Assembly (NCBI GenBank): GCA_030016715.1 | Contig: JASEJD010000001.1 | Location: 62,001 to 126,000 of the forward strand | Direction of reading: 5' to 3' | Length of the DNA: 64,000 nucleotides | DNA from: Methanobacteriaceae archaeon | Lineage (GTDB): Archaea; Methanobacteriota; Methanobacteria; Methanobacteriales; Methanobacteriaceae | Notes under the pieces: generated by a model | The model's input: only the letters and a program-made list of their open reading frames with translations | The model's database searches: none | What the model was told of the DNA's origin: nothing | Position numbers and translations under genes: made by a program | Shown here: piece by piece, positions 40,270 through 49,588 of the stretch | Numbering within the stretch: the stretch's first letter is position 1 | How the letters are laid out: every line of letters starts with the position of its first letter

Positions 40270-41466
40270 TTATTTATCTGAGAATTCTTCAATATCACAT
40301 TTTATATGCTCTTCCTCTTCTTCACATACTTCTACTTCTTTTTCATGACTTTTTTCCATGCATTGCGGTGCACCTAGATTACATTCCTCATATAATCCAC
40401 AATATCTTTTTGAAATTGCAACCAGCATGAGCATTAATGGAACTTCAATTAGGACCCCTACTACCGTTGCCAGTGCCGCTCCAGAACCCAACCCAAAGAT
40501 CAATATTGTGGTTGCAATGGCAACTTCAAAATGATTGGATGCCCCGATCATGGAAGCTGGAGCAGCATCCTCATAAGAAAGCTTTAATTTTCTAGCCAAA
40601 AAGAAAAAACTTATACTGTAGACGAATACTGCATTTACAAATATAGGTATAGCAATCCAGAAAATTGTGAGTGGATTATTTACTATTACTTCTCCTTTGA
40701 AGGTGAAAAGCAGTATTAGGGTAGCTAGTAAGGCCATGATACTGATGGGTTGTATGAATCGTAAAAACCTTCTCTCAAACCATGCCCATCCCCTATATTT
40801 TATTATTAATTTTCGTGAATAATAACCGGTAACTAGTGGGAAAAAAACGTAGATAGCAACAGAAAATGCTATGGTTTGCCAAGGCAATGGTACTTGAGAT
40901 ATTCCAGATAGAAAACTGGTAAGTGGTGCATAAATAACTACCATTATCAATGAATTTACTGCTATCATTACCAGGGTTAGTCCATCATTTCCTCGGGCCA
41001 AGTAGTTCCACATCAAAACCATTGCTGTACAAGGAGCAATACCTAAAATAATAACACCAGCCAAGTAACTCCTCCAAAGCTCTATCTGCTGTCCAGTAGC
41101 TATTACTTCTGTACCTGGTAAAAATCCGGGAAATAGATATCCTAAAAAGAACCAAGCAATCAAGAATGTGGAAAAGGGTGCGATGACCCAGTTAAGAAAT
41201 AAGGTTAAACCCACTGGTTTAGGTGTCTTAGCTGCTTTTAACACTTGCCCAAAATCAATTTTTACCATGATTGGATATACCATGAAAAAAAGTGCGATGG
41301 CAATGGGAATCGAAACATTGAAAACAGTGTATGTATCCAGAGTCACTGCCAACTGTGGAATTGACCGTCCTAAAAGGATGCCGGCGATGATACATATAAA
41401 AACAAAAACTGTTAAATATTTTTCAAAGAAAGATAAATTTTTACTGGTTATTTTCCTTTCGACCAT
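40270..41466 (-). CDS. ACR3-family arsenite efflux permease with Cys-rich tail
   Basis: Ten membrane helices in about 350 residues, with the family's GIAPCTAMVLMW motif (catalytic Cys) and GASNHFEVAIATTILIFG. It expels arsenite using the proton gradient. An extra C-terminal tail of about 45 residues is acidic and has five Cys (YCGLYEEC, QC, VC, KC), which is not part of the usual fold and may hold arsenite for handover. It is divergent from an ArsR gene. Confidence 0.92.
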   Translation of the reverse strand: MVERKITSKNLSFFEKYLTVFVFICIIAGILLGRSIPQLAVTLDTYTVFNVSIPIAIALFFMVYPIMVKIDFGQVLKAAKTPKPVGLTLFLNWVIAPFSTFLIAWFFLGYLFPGFLPGTEVIATGQQIELWRSYLAGVIILGIAPCTAMVLMWNYLARGNDGLTLVMIAVNSLIMVVIYAPLTSFLSGISQVPLPWQTIAFSVAIYVFFPLVTGYYSRKLIIKYRGWAWFERRFLRFIQPISIMALLATLILLFTFKGEVIVNNPLTIFWIAIPIFVNAVFVYSISFFFLARKLKLSYEDAAPASMIGASNHFEVAIATTILIFGLGSGAALATVVGVLIEVPLMLMLVAISKRYCGLYEECNLGAPQCMEKSHEKEVEVCEEEEEHIKCDIEEFSDK

Positions 41467-41918
41467 TATTTAATCCTCTTTATACTTCTTTATTTATTTA
41501 AATTATGATATAATATAATAGTTAATATTGAAGGAACTTATATTTAAGTATTTAGATATATAAATATAATGATTTTAAAAAATTTATAATTTATCCAGGT
41601 TTAAATGAGATATTCGTTGAAATAAGATGATATTTACAATATAAAATGATTTGAATCCATAATATTTAAAATCAAAATATGAGACATCTATATAACTAAA
41701 TTTAACTTGATCTAAGTATTTAACTAAATTATTTATTAGAGATTTATTTCTGTAATAATTCTGTTTTAGAAGTTGAAAATCTGACTATATCAATACATTT
41801 ATATATTTGGATTTATTGAATATTATAATATATCTAGAAACTGAAATATTAATAGCTGAAAAAGTTATTTAACTCAATTGTGGCTTAAAAAAGTTTATGA
41901 ATTAAAAATAGAGATAAC
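41467..41918. other. Divergent regulatory region acr3/arsR
   Basis: 452 AT-rich bases between the exporter and the ArsR gene. A perfect 12-base palindrome ATATTATAATAT is at 41820-41831, and a TATA-like tract (ATATATTTGG) is near 41801, about 90-115 bases before arsR. These are candidates for an ArsR operator and promoter. No coding frame was seen. Confidence 0.4.
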
Positions 41919-42284
41919 ATGAAAACCAATCAACACAAAAATAAGTGTAACATTGATTTTAATCAGATTGCAGACTTAAAAAACCTATTAAAAATCTCAT
42001 ATGACTTAAAAGAGTTAGATGATAAAACTGAGATATTAAAAGCCCTTGCAGATCCAAACCGACTTCAAATTTTATACTTGCTTAAATTTAGGGATTTATA
42101 TGTATGTGAAATAATGGAAGTTTTGGAGAGACCCCAATCCACTACATCCCACCATTTAAAAGTGCTTAGAAAGGCAGGATTTATAAAAAGTCAAAAAGAA
42201 GGTATTTGGACCCTTTATAAACTTAAAAATAGTGAAATAATAAATTACATAGACAAAATTTGCGAATTTAAGGAGATTAAATAG
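41919..42284 (+). CDS. ArsR-family metal(loid)-sensing repressor
   Basis: 121 residues of winged helix. The recognition region RPQSTTSHHLKVLRKAGF and the Cys-containing helix LYVCEIMEVL match arsenic-type ArsR sensors, although only one Cys is in the classical position. It is divergent from the arsenite exporter, with a DUF169 gene 9 bases downstream. A second ArsR is at 50093. Confidence 0.88.
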   Translation: MKTNQHKNKCNIDFNQIADLKNLLKISYDLKELDDKTEILKALADPNRLQILYLLKFRDLYVCEIMEVLERPQSTTSHHLKVLRKAGFIKSQKEGIWTLYKLKNSEIINYIDKICEFKEIK

Positions 42285-42293
42285 GAGATACCA

Positions 42294-43052
42294 ATGAAAA
42301 AATCAAAAACAGAGATGGATTATAAAAAAATGACTAAAAGCATGAAATCCCTTTTGAAACTAAGTGGCTATCCCGTAGCTGTTAAATTTTTAACCAAAAA
42401 AAGTGAAATTCCAGAAGATGCCGAAATTTTAACAAAAAACAGGTACTGTCAAGCATTGATGAAAGCAAGGAATGGTAAAAATGTTATATTAACTGGAGAA
42501 GAGATGAACTGCCCAGCAGCAGCCTCTGCATTTGGATTTAGGCCTTTACCCGAAAAACTAAAAAGTGGAAATGGATTAATTGGTTTTGGAATTGTATCAG
42601 ACCCTGAAGTTGGAAAAAGAATGTTTGAAGGTATGAGTCGTTTAGAGGAAAAATCAATAAGTGCAATACATCTTTTCCCTCTGGAGAAGGCAAATGAAGA
42701 TCCAGACGTAATAATAGTTGAAGATGATCCAGAGAAACTTATGTGGATTGCCCTTGCATATCTCCACTCAACTGGTGGGGAACGGATAGAAAGTTCAACT
42801 GCCATACTGCAAGCTACTTGCGTAGATTCGACCATCATACCATTTCTCGAGAACCGTATCAACTTAAGCTATGGTTGTTACGGATGTAGAGATGCCACAA
42901 ATCTAAGTGAAAAAGAGGCAGTAATTGGATTTCCAAGTTCATACCTATCTCCCATAATGGAACACCTTACTTATCTAAGTAAAAAGGCAATACCTCGTTC
43001 CAGAGATAAAGGAGCTTTAAAAACTCTTAAAAAACATGAAAATTATGAATAA
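42294..43052 (+). CDS. DUF169 family protein
   Basis: 252 residues. Conserved landmarks are PVAVKFL, RYCQALMKAR, NCPAAASAFGF and SYGCYGCRDATNL, with five well-placed cysteines. DUF169 proteins are common in methanogens and anaerobes and their function is unknown. It is cotranscribed with ArsR and a ferredoxin. A second DUF169 protein is at 53074. Confidence 0.82.
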   Translation: MKKSKTEMDYKKMTKSMKSLLKLSGYPVAVKFLTKKSEIPEDAEILTKNRYCQALMKARNGKNVILTGEEMNCPAAASAFGFRPLPEKLKSGNGLIGFGIVSDPEVGKRMFEGMSRLEEKSISAIHLFPLEKANEDPDVIIVEDDPEKLMWIALAYLHSTGGERIESSTAILQATCVDSTIIPFLENRINLSYGCYGCRDATNLSEKEAVIGFPSSYLSPIMEHLTYLSKKAIPRSRDKGALKTLKKHENYE

Positions 43053-43082
43053 ATTATTTAAAAAAATTTGGAGGTTATTTAT

Positions 43083-43430
43083 ATGGCTTGGTTTGCTGGA
43101 TATCCCAGAGAAAAAATTAATTGGCACCCCACTATTGATGATGAGAAATGTGTTAAATGTGGTATGTGCATGAATTGCGGACAAAAAGTCTACAAATGGA
43201 CTGAAGATGGTCCAGTGGTTGCTCGTCCAAACAAATGCGTAGTTGGATGCACAACTTGTGCAACGCTATGCATGGGTAATGCTATTTCCTTCCCAGATAA
43301 AAAAACTCTCCGTGAACTCTACAAAAAAGAAGGAATCTGGGCAAAAGTCAAAAACGAACTTGAAGCAGAAGGACGGTTAAAAGCAGAGAAGAGCGATGAA
43401 AAAGAAGTTAGTGGGTGTTGCGGAACTTAA
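43083..43430 (+). CDS. 4Fe-4S ferredoxin-like protein
   Basis: 115 residues. Cys sets CVKCGMCMNCG and CVVGCTTCATLCMG provide one or two clusters; the chain ends in GCCGT. GGAGG nine bases upstream fixes the ATG at 43083. Last gene of the ArsR-DUF169 run, so likely an electron carrier for that set. Confidence 0.82.
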   Translation: MAWFAGYPREKINWHPTIDDEKCVKCGMCMNCGQKVYKWTEDGPVVARPNKCVVGCTTCATLCMGNAISFPDKKTLRELYKKEGIWAKVKNELEAEGRLKAEKSDEKEVSGCCGT

Positions 43431-43633
43431 ACCTTCAATTTGTTAATACACCTAAAATTTAAATAATAGGAATCCGAGATTCTATGAATCAGAATGAGTT
43501 ATTATAGGTAATAAATTAGATGTAAGATTTTTTTGCTTCTAACCTTATTGGATAGAACAAAACAATATATATAAATATTTAAATCCTTAATAGAAGTTAA
43601 AATTTAAAAATAATATTAGAGGTAGTGATAACA

Positions 43634-43873
43634 ATGAAGATCGAAGTATATGGAACTGGATGTGCAAATTGTCAAGCACTTGAAAAAAATGCAAAGAAAG
43701 CTATAGAAGAATCCGGCGTCGACGCTGAAATTGTGAAGATTCAAGAAATGGATCAAATATTAGAAGCAGGTATAACTGGAACCCCTGGACTGGGTGTTGA
43801 TGGAGAAATCAAATCTACGGGTCGGATACCTCCAGTTGAAGAAATAAAAAAATGGATAGAATCCAAAAAATAA
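43634..43873 (+). CDS. Small thioredoxin-like redox-active disulfide protein
   Basis: 79 residues of the TIGR00412 type. The active site is GCANC (CxxC) near residue 9 and the cis-Pro loop reads GTPGLGVDG. The ATG at 43634 is favoured over the GTG at 43625, which sits on the ribosome site GAGGTAGTGAT. It may recycle ArsC or deliver electrons in this region. Confidence 0.85.
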   Translation: MKIEVYGTGCANCQALEKNAKKAIEESGVDAEIVKIQEMDQILEAGITGTPGLGVDGEIKSTGRIPPVEEIKKWIESKK

Positions 43874-43910
43874 ATAAAACCTTAATAAATTTTTTTATGG
43901 AAGCGAGAGT

Positions 43911-44684
43911 ATGAAAACGTTAGGATTCATTGGCGGAGGAAAAGTGACTAGAATCTTACTAGAAAGCCTTGAAAATAGAGGATTCAATCTTAGCTCAGTT
44001 ATTGTTAGTGATAAAGATTCAGAGAGTCTAAAGAAACTCAGCAACAAATTTAACGATATTAAAACCCTTCAAGATAGTAATAAAACTGCAGCGTCTCAAG
44101 ATATTATTTTTTTAGCGGTGCATCCTCCAATAATGCCCGAAGTAACGGAAGAGATCAGTACAAGTATTGATGAAAATGCAATAGTTATATCGCTTGCTCC
44201 AAAAATAGGTATTAAAACAATTTCTGATTCTCTGAATGGTTTTTCACGGGTAACACGCATGATACCCAATGCTCCTTCAATAATAAATAAGGGATATAAC
44301 CCCATCTGTTTCTCTAAAACAATATCTATGGATGAGAAACAAGAATTACTAGAATTATTTAGTATTTTTGGTAGGACAACAGAAGTAGATGAAGATAAAC
44401 TGGAAGCCTATGCAATTTTAACTGCCATGGGACCCACCTATTTTTGGTTCCAGTTCAAGAAGTTAATGGAGTTAGGTAAAAGCTTTGGACTGGATGAAAA
44501 TGAAATTGTTGAAGGACTGAGTATGATGCTCACCGGAGCTGTTCATACATTTTTCAACTCAGAATTAGATCATGATGAAGTTATAGATTTAATTCCAGTA
44601 AAACCATTGGCAGAAGAGGAAGAAAATATAAATAGGATATATGAACAAAAACTTTCTGCCCTTTTTCAACAATTAAAAGGATGA
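43911..44684 (+). CDS. ProC-like NAD(P)-dependent dehydrogenase
   Basis: 257 residues. GFIGGGKVTRILLE is the Rossmann loop, and VTRMIPNAPS plus AMGPTYFWFQ are the pyrroline-5-carboxylate-reductase-type core. The C-terminal dimer region differs from true ProC (no classic TVAGG-type motif), so the substrate is uncertain; an F420- or NADP-linked oxidoreductase is possible. Confidence 0.75.
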   Translation: MKTLGFIGGGKVTRILLESLENRGFNLSSVIVSDKDSESLKKLSNKFNDIKTLQDSNKTAASQDIIFLAVHPPIMPEVTEEISTSIDENAIVISLAPKIGIKTISDSLNGFSRVTRMIPNAPSIINKGYNPICFSKTISMDEKQELLELFSIFGRTTEVDEDKLEAYAILTAMGPTYFWFQFKKLMELGKSFGLDENEIVEGLSMMLTGAVHTFFNSELDHDEVIDLIPVKPLAEEEENINRIYEQKLSALFQQLKG

Positions 44685-44709
44685 AAGTATTTTTTGAAGT
44701 GGAAATAAA

Positions 44710-45645
44710 ATGACCTTTGCAGTGGAAGTTCGAAATCTGGTCAAAAGTTATAATGGGATTACTGCCGTTAACGGAGTTAATTTCAAGGTTAAAGAAGGTG
44801 AAATATTTGGTTTTTTAGGTCCTAATGGGGCTGGTAAAACCACTACTGTAAGAATATTGACAGGTATTATTAAACCTGACAGCGGCGAAATCCGTGTTTT
44901 AGGCTATGATATTGAAAAAGAACCCATAAAAGCTAAAGAACATTTAGGAGTTGTCCCGGAGACATCAAACACATATGTTGATCTTTCAGCCAGACAGAAC
45001 ATTCTTTTAATGGCAGGTTTATATGGGGTGTCAAAAAAAGATGCTGGAGAAAGGGCTGATGAACTTTTAAGGAAATTCAACCTCTATAAGAGAAGGGATG
45101 ATAAAGTTAAAGGATTTTCTAAGGGTATGAAACAAAGGCTCATATTGGCCATGGCCCTTATACATGACCCCCAACTTTTATTTTTAGATGAACCCACCAG
45201 TGGTCTGGATGTTCAAAGCAGCTATCTTATCAGAGAAATGTTGTTAAAACTTCTTGATGAGGGAAAAACTATCTTTTTAACCACCCATAACCTAGAAGAA
45301 GCTAATAAACTTTGCGGGAGAGTAGCTATTATTAGTCATGGGAAAATTGCTGCAATAGATACGCCAGATAACCTTAAAAAGATGATTAAAAAGTTAAATT
45401 TGGTGGAGTTAACCTTTGAAAAACCAGTTCCACTTGAAGAACTATATAAACTTGATGAAATCCATAATGTTGAAATAAAAGGTGATAAGTTTTATTTAAA
45501 CACAGATGATGTGAACAATCTCATGTTAGCTCTTACAGAATATGTTAGTTTAAAAAATAATAAAATAATCTCTTTTAATACATTGGAACCCACGCTTGAA
45601 GAAGTTTTCCTGGATGTGACAAAGGAGGTATCCTCAGATGACTAA
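44710..45645 (+). CDS. ABC-2 type exporter ATPase
   Basis: 311 residues: Walker A GPNGAGKTT, signature FSKGMKQR, Walker B LLFLDEPTSGLD, and a roughly 90-residue C-terminal extension typical of DrrA/NatA-like ATPases. It overlaps the permease gene by 8 bases. Substrate unknown; drug or lipid export is typical. Confidence 0.92.
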   Translation: MTFAVEVRNLVKSYNGITAVNGVNFKVKEGEIFGFLGPNGAGKTTTVRILTGIIKPDSGEIRVLGYDIEKEPIKAKEHLGVVPETSNTYVDLSARQNILLMAGLYGVSKKDAGERADELLRKFNLYKRRDDKVKGFSKGMKQRLILAMALIHDPQLLFLDEPTSGLDVQSSYLIREMLLKLLDEGKTIFLTTHNLEEANKLCGRVAIISHGKIAAIDTPDNLKKMIKKLNLVELTFEKPVPLEELYKLDEIHNVEIKGDKFYLNTDDVNNLMLALTEYVSLKNNKIISFNTLEPTLEEVFLDVTKEVSSDD

Positions 45646-46390
45646 TGTTCATCTAGAACAGTTGAAACGTTCTCTGGTTATAATGAAGAAGGATGTCTTA
45701 ATATACTACCTTAAGGGCCCAGTTATAATTTTTGGAATATTAATACCATTATTTCTGTTCTTAGCTTTTCTAAGTGGTAGTAAAAATTTGCCAATTGATT
45801 TTCTAGTAGCCGGTCTTATTGGGATGACCATGCTTTTTACAGCTACCTCTGTATCCCCCGTAATAACACCTTGGGAGTCACAGATGAACACCCTAGAGAG
45901 ATTAATGTCCTGTCCCATCTCCATATCCACCTTAATTCTGGGGGATATGCTGGCATCGGTTATTTTTGGAACTTTAATATCGCTGGTACCTGTGCTGATA
46001 GGCTTTATTCTTGGGGTGAGTATATTCCATCCTATAATATTAGTTTTAGGAATTATTTTAGCTTCCTTGTGTTTCTCTGCTTTGGGTCTTCTGCTGGCTA
46101 CACCACCAACCAATGTTCCTTCCAATGTTATGATGGTTTCATCACTGGTTAAATTTCCACTGGTATTCATAAGCGGTATTTTCATCCCCCTGGAGAACAT
46201 GCCTTTCTGGGGTAAAGTCATTGCATCCTTCTCACCCCTAACCTACTTCATGGATATAACCAGATATTCCCTTCAAAACAGCAGTTATTATCATATAATA
46301 TTAGATTTTGGAGTTATGATAATCTTCACAATAATATTGTACAGTTTAGCAGTATTTCTGCATAAAAGAACTCTTCAAATGCGTATTTAA
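45638..46390 (+). CDS. ABC-2 type exporter permease
   Basis: 250 residues with six membrane helices and the ABC-2 conserved stretch LVKFPLVFISGIFIPLENMP. It is translated together with the preceding ATPase (8-base overlap, GGAGGTATCC site inside the ATPase gene). Confidence 0.9.
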   Translation: MTNVHLEQLKRSLVIMKKDVLIYYLKGPVIIFGILIPLFLFLAFLSGSKNLPIDFLVAGLIGMTMLFTATSVSPVITPWESQMNTLERLMSCPISISTLILGDMLASVIFGTLISLVPVLIGFILGVSIFHPIILVLGIILASLCFSALGLLLATPPTNVPSNVMMVSSLVKFPLVFISGIFIPLENMPFWGKVIASFSPLTYFMDITRYSLQNSSYYHIILDFGVMIIFTIILYSLAVFLHKRTLQMRI

Positions 46391-46409
46391 ATTAATATGA
46401 GGTTAAAAT

Positions 46410-46606
46410 ATGGCGAAAGATGAGAAAGGTTTTGATAAGAAAATAGAAAGAATGACAGTGGAGTGGGATGTTCTTGTCAAACCGGTTTGCTTGAAAAAAA
46501 AGAATCCACCCTTAAAGAAGTTAAGTGTAGATCATGTGGAAAGATTTTTAAAACTAATAAAGAGTCTCATTACTGTTGGAAATGTGAGAAAAAAAGAGGT
46601 GATTTT
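46410..46606 (+). pseudogene. Zinc-ribbon small protein, frame-broken, joined to Met-rich gene
   Basis: Translation starts at ATG 46410 after GAGGTT (MAKDEKGFDK) but then meets a frame break near 46437-46442 in an A-rich tract. The -1 frame continues with GCSCQTG and the zinc ribbon CRSCGKIF..CWKC, resembling the protein at 38047. This frame runs without a stop into the Met-rich protein at 46607. One base appears to be missing, so it is a pseudogene, a sequence error or a recoded gene. Confidence 0.5.
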
Positions 46607-46813
46607 ATGAAAGATATGGATAAGATGATGGAAAAAATGTTTAAAATGTGCAATCACATGGAAAAAATGCCATTTATGGATGATGTGAATGATGATAAAC
46701 AGATGCAAAAATGCTACGAAATGATGAAAAAAAGCGATTTCCAACCAAAAATGGAAAAATGCTACGAAATGATGAAAATAGGGGATTTTGATCCTTCAAA
46801 ATTCTTTAAATAA
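46607..46813 (+). CDS. Met/Cys-rich small protein
   Basis: 68 residues with the repeats MMEKMFKMC, KCYEMMKKSDF and KCYEMMKIGDF. Methionine exceeds 20 percent. GAGGTGAT immediately upstream of the ATG gives it its own strong ribosome site even though the zinc-ribbon frame is continuous with it. Thioether/thiol spacing suggests soft-metal or metalloid binding; this is inference. Counterpart at 38319-38499. Confidence 0.6.
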   Translation: MKDMDKMMEKMFKMCNHMEKMPFMDDVNDDKQMQKCYEMMKKSDFQPKMEKCYEMMKIGDFDPSKFFK

Positions 46814-46841
46814 TTATTTATAAAACAAAATTTTTTTGAAA

Positions 46842-47039
46842 ATGATTAGTATTGACCAAGAACTCTGTAAAGGCTGCAACTTATGTGTTGAATTCTGTCC
46901 GGTGGGTGTTTACGAAAAATCTGATAAGACCAATAAAAAGGGGATTCATATTCCAGAACCTTTGCATGAGGATAAATGTACAAAATGTGGATTATGCACA
47001 TTACTATGCCCTGATCAGGCTATTATAATAGATCTATAA
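46842..47039 (+). CDS. 2x[4Fe-4S] ferredoxin
   Basis: 65 residues with two complete Fe-S motifs: CKGCNLCVEFCP and CTKCGLCTLLCP. The N-terminal MISIDQELC and final DQAIIID are standard. An in-frame TTG at 46836 is an alternative start. Likely an electron carrier for neighbouring redox enzymes. Confidence 0.9.
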   Translation: MISIDQELCKGCNLCVEFCPVGVYEKSDKTNKKGIHIPEPLHEDKCTKCGLCTLLCPDQAIIIDL

Positions 47040-47066
47040 ATTTATAAATAGAAAAAGGTGAGCTGA

Positions 47067-47513
47067 ATGTATGAAAAGATATTAATTCCAAGTGATGGTT
47101 CAGAATGTTCCTTTAAAGCATCAGAACATGCTGCATTAATCGCTAGTCAGAATAATGCAGAAATAATTGTATTAAATGTTTTAGAAATCCATTCATTGGC
47201 CGGGCTTCCTGTAGAAGAATTTGCCCATAAAGTCAATGAATTCTTCAAAATAGAAAGTGGAAAAACCTTAGTAATGACTTCTAATAAAATAAAAGATTAT
47301 ATAGTGAAAAACAAATTAAATGAGGTTAAAATAACCACCAATAAATTGGAGGGTTCTCCTGCAGATATGATACTTCAAACTGTTGACGAAGAAAATATAG
47401 ATCTTATAGTGATGGGTGCCTCTGGAAAACACGGGGTTGAAAGATTCCTATTGGGAAGTGTAACTGAAAAAGTAGTAAGACACGCCCATTGTCCAGTTTT
47501 AACTGTTCACTAA
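47067..47513 (+). CDS. Universal stress protein (UspA family), second copy
   Basis: 148 residues. [12 protein letters not shown] at the start and [20 protein letters not shown] near the end show ATP-type Usp. Close paralogue of the protein at 39824. AGGTGAGC before the ATG is the ribosome site. Confidence 0.9.
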   Translation: MYEKILIPSDGSECSFKASEHAALIASQNNAEIIVLNVLEIHSLAGLPVEEFAHKVNEFFKIESGKTLVMTSNKIKDYIVKNKLNEVKITTNKLEGSPADMILQTVDEENIDLIVMGASGKHGVERFLLGSVTEKVVRHAHCPVLTVH

Positions 47514-47581
47514 CATTTACGAATAATTTCTATTGAAATAACCAGAATAATACAATTTAAATTAATTTAAAGGTAATTGAT

Positions 47582-48568
47582 ATGGTACCAGACATTTTAC
47601 AACAAGCAGTAGATTATTTAACTTACATAATAATAGGTTTAGATCCTTCAACCCCCCTAGGAAGTGCCGTGAATTTCTTTATTTATGACACCATAAAAAT
47701 ATTGATATTATTAACTGTGATAATTTTTGGTATAGCCTTCTTTAGAAGCTATATATCACCACTTAAAGTTAGAAAAGCATTGGGTAAACGGAACGAATAC
47801 TTAGGCAATGTAGGAGCAGCTTTAGTAGGAATAATCACCCCTTTTTGCTCCTGTTCAGCCGTGCCTCTTTTTATTGGATTTATTGAATCTGGAGTGCCCC
47901 TTGGAGTGACCTTTTCCTTTCTAATATCATCACCTATGGTGAATGAAATCGCCATCATATTATTATTGGGTATGGTGGGTTGGCAAATAACCGCCCTGTA
48001 CATAATATCCGGTTTAATAATCGCTATAATAGCAGGAATTATTATAGGAAAACTCAAATTAGAAGGAGAAGTAGAAAGCTATGTAACTGATATGATCGAA
48101 AAAATCAAAAAAGCCGAACAATCAGGTGCTCCTCTGGAAGAAGAAAAACAAACACTTAAAGAACGGGCCCTAGCATCTAGAGACTACACACTGGATCTTC
48201 TAAAAAAGATTGGACCCTACGTGGTGGTGGCTATTGGAATTGGTGCTATTATACACGGATATGTTCCTTCTGATTTCCTGCTTACATATGCTGGACCTAA
48301 CAATCCCCTGGCTGTGCCCATTGCTGTTCTATTAGGGGTACCTCTTTATTCAAACGCGGCAGGTATAATACCATTAGTAGCTGTTTTCATTAATAAGGGG
48401 ATACCTATAGGTACAGCTTTAGCATTTATGATGGCTGTGACTGCTTTATCTGTGCCGGAGATGATTATTCTTAGAAAAGTTCTAAAACCTAAATTACTAG
48501 CCATATTCATTGCCATACTGGCAGTATCCATAACATTCATTGGATATTTCTTCAATGCCTTGATTTAA
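47582..48568 (+). CDS. ArsP/YraQ-type permease (DUF318)
   Basis: 328 residues with eight or more membrane helices. The motif TPFCSCSAVPLFIGFIESG and SSPMVNEIAI are hallmarks of the family, whose studied members export methylated arsenicals (ArsP). A soluble charged loop lies around residues 165-205. Placement between Usp and an Hsp20 remnant in an ars region supports a metalloid role. Confidence 0.87.
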   Translation: MVPDILQQAVDYLTYIIIGLDPSTPLGSAVNFFIYDTIKILILLTVIIFGIAFFRSYISPLKVRKALGKRNEYLGNVGAALVGIITPFCSCSAVPLFIGFIESGVPLGVTFSFLISSPMVNEIAIILLLGMVGWQITALYIISGLIIAIIAGIIIGKLKLEGEVESYVTDMIEKIKKAEQSGAPLEEEKQTLKERALASRDYTLDLLKKIGPYVVVAIGIGAIIHGYVPSDFLLTYAGPNNPLAVPIAVLLGVPLYSNAAGIIPLVAVFINKGIPIGTALAFMMAVTALSVPEMIILRKVLKPKLLAIFIAILAVSITFIGYFFNALI

Positions 48569-48614
48569 AAAGGATTAAAGAAAAAATTGGATTACATAAA
48601 CGTGAGGTTAAAAT

Positions 48615-48901
48615 ATGGATAAAGTTACATACGTACCAGCAGTCTATATCAGCATGATGAAAAAGAATATAAAATAAACATAGAATTACCTGGAGTAAAA
48701 AAAGAGGATATTTCCTTTGAAATAACTGCGTTAGGATTCTGTTTAAATGCACCCTCAACCAATTTTAAGTATAGTTGTTGCTGGGCACTGGCACATGAAA
48801 CAGATCCTGAGAAATCCCGTGCTAAGTTTCAAAATGGGCTTTTAACAGCTACTGTGCCTTTAAAAAAACATGTTGCCGGTAAAAAAATAGTTGTGGAATA
48901 G
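48615..48901 (+). pseudogene. Compact Hsp20-family chaperone gene with frameshift
   Basis: ATG at 48615, preceded by GAGGTT, begins MDKVTYVPAVYI and then runs into a stop within 21 codons. From about 48653 another frame continues as HDEKEYKINIELPGV, KKEDISFEIT, and FQNGLLTATVPLKK to TAG at 48901. Together they make a normal compact alpha-crystallin domain of about 95 residues. One base is missing near 48651-48653. Either inactivated or a sequence error. Confidence 0.75.
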
Positions 48902-48910
48902 ATATAATAT

Positions 48911-49588
48911 CTATTCAACTTTTTGTGAATTTTTAAGGGCTTCTTGGAATGCATCACTATGCAGTCCAGATGCCATCTCCTTTTTACATTCTTCATCTGT
49001 AAATAGACGCATTTTAGCTGCACGGCAAGGATAATGTTGTAACTTCAAACCAGCTTCAATTGGAAGATTTTCCATGTCTGGAATTTTATTTAAATATTTA
49101 TCAGCAATATATTCTGCCACGAAAGATGTGGAACCACATGGGGATGACCTTAAAACTTTAACATTTTCAAGTTTTTCTCCATTGTAGATTAATTCCACTT
49201 TTGGTTTTCCAATTTTAGATGCAAACTCATTAAATATAGGGTTATTATTTTCTTCTAATTCACACATTATGTAGGGACATATAACATTTTCGTATCGTTC
49301 TAATTGGTTTTTGAATCCTTCACCAGCCCATGCAGCTACTATGATATAATCCACATCCTTATTCACCATGTCTACCAAGTCTAATGTAAGATCAGGGTGC
49401 TGTGTATAGGTTATTAATATATTTGCGGTATTTATTTTTGACAATGCATCTTCGGGTATGTCTATTTCATCCATGAACATTGATGTAGGTTTTTCAAGCT
49501 CTATAAACTCTGTGTTAAATTCTTTTTCAATAGTTTCATAGGCCCTGTCACCGTAGGGTCCGTCAGTTACAATAACTATCTTTAACAT
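48911..49588 (-). CDS. DUF166 protein without ferredoxin domain
   Basis: 225 residues. Contains the DUF166 landmarks SSPCGSTSFVAEYI and LQHYPCRAAKM, with the same N-terminal fold as the larger protein at 16240, but ends before the Fe-S domain. The ATG directly follows the arsC stop (TGA-ATG), so the two are cotranslated, which links DUF166 to arsenate reduction or its regulation. Confidence 0.78.
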   Translation of the reverse strand: MLKIVIVTDGPYGDRAYETIEKEFNTEFIELEKPTSMFMDEIDIPEDALSKINTANILITYTQHPDLTLDLVDMVNKDVDYIIVAAWAGEGFKNQLERYENVICPYIMCELEENNNPIFNEFASKIGKPKVELIYNGEKLENVKVLRSSPCGSTSFVAEYIADKYLNKIPDMENLPIEAGLKLQHYPCRAAKMRLFTDEECKKEMASGLHSDAFQEALKNSQKVE

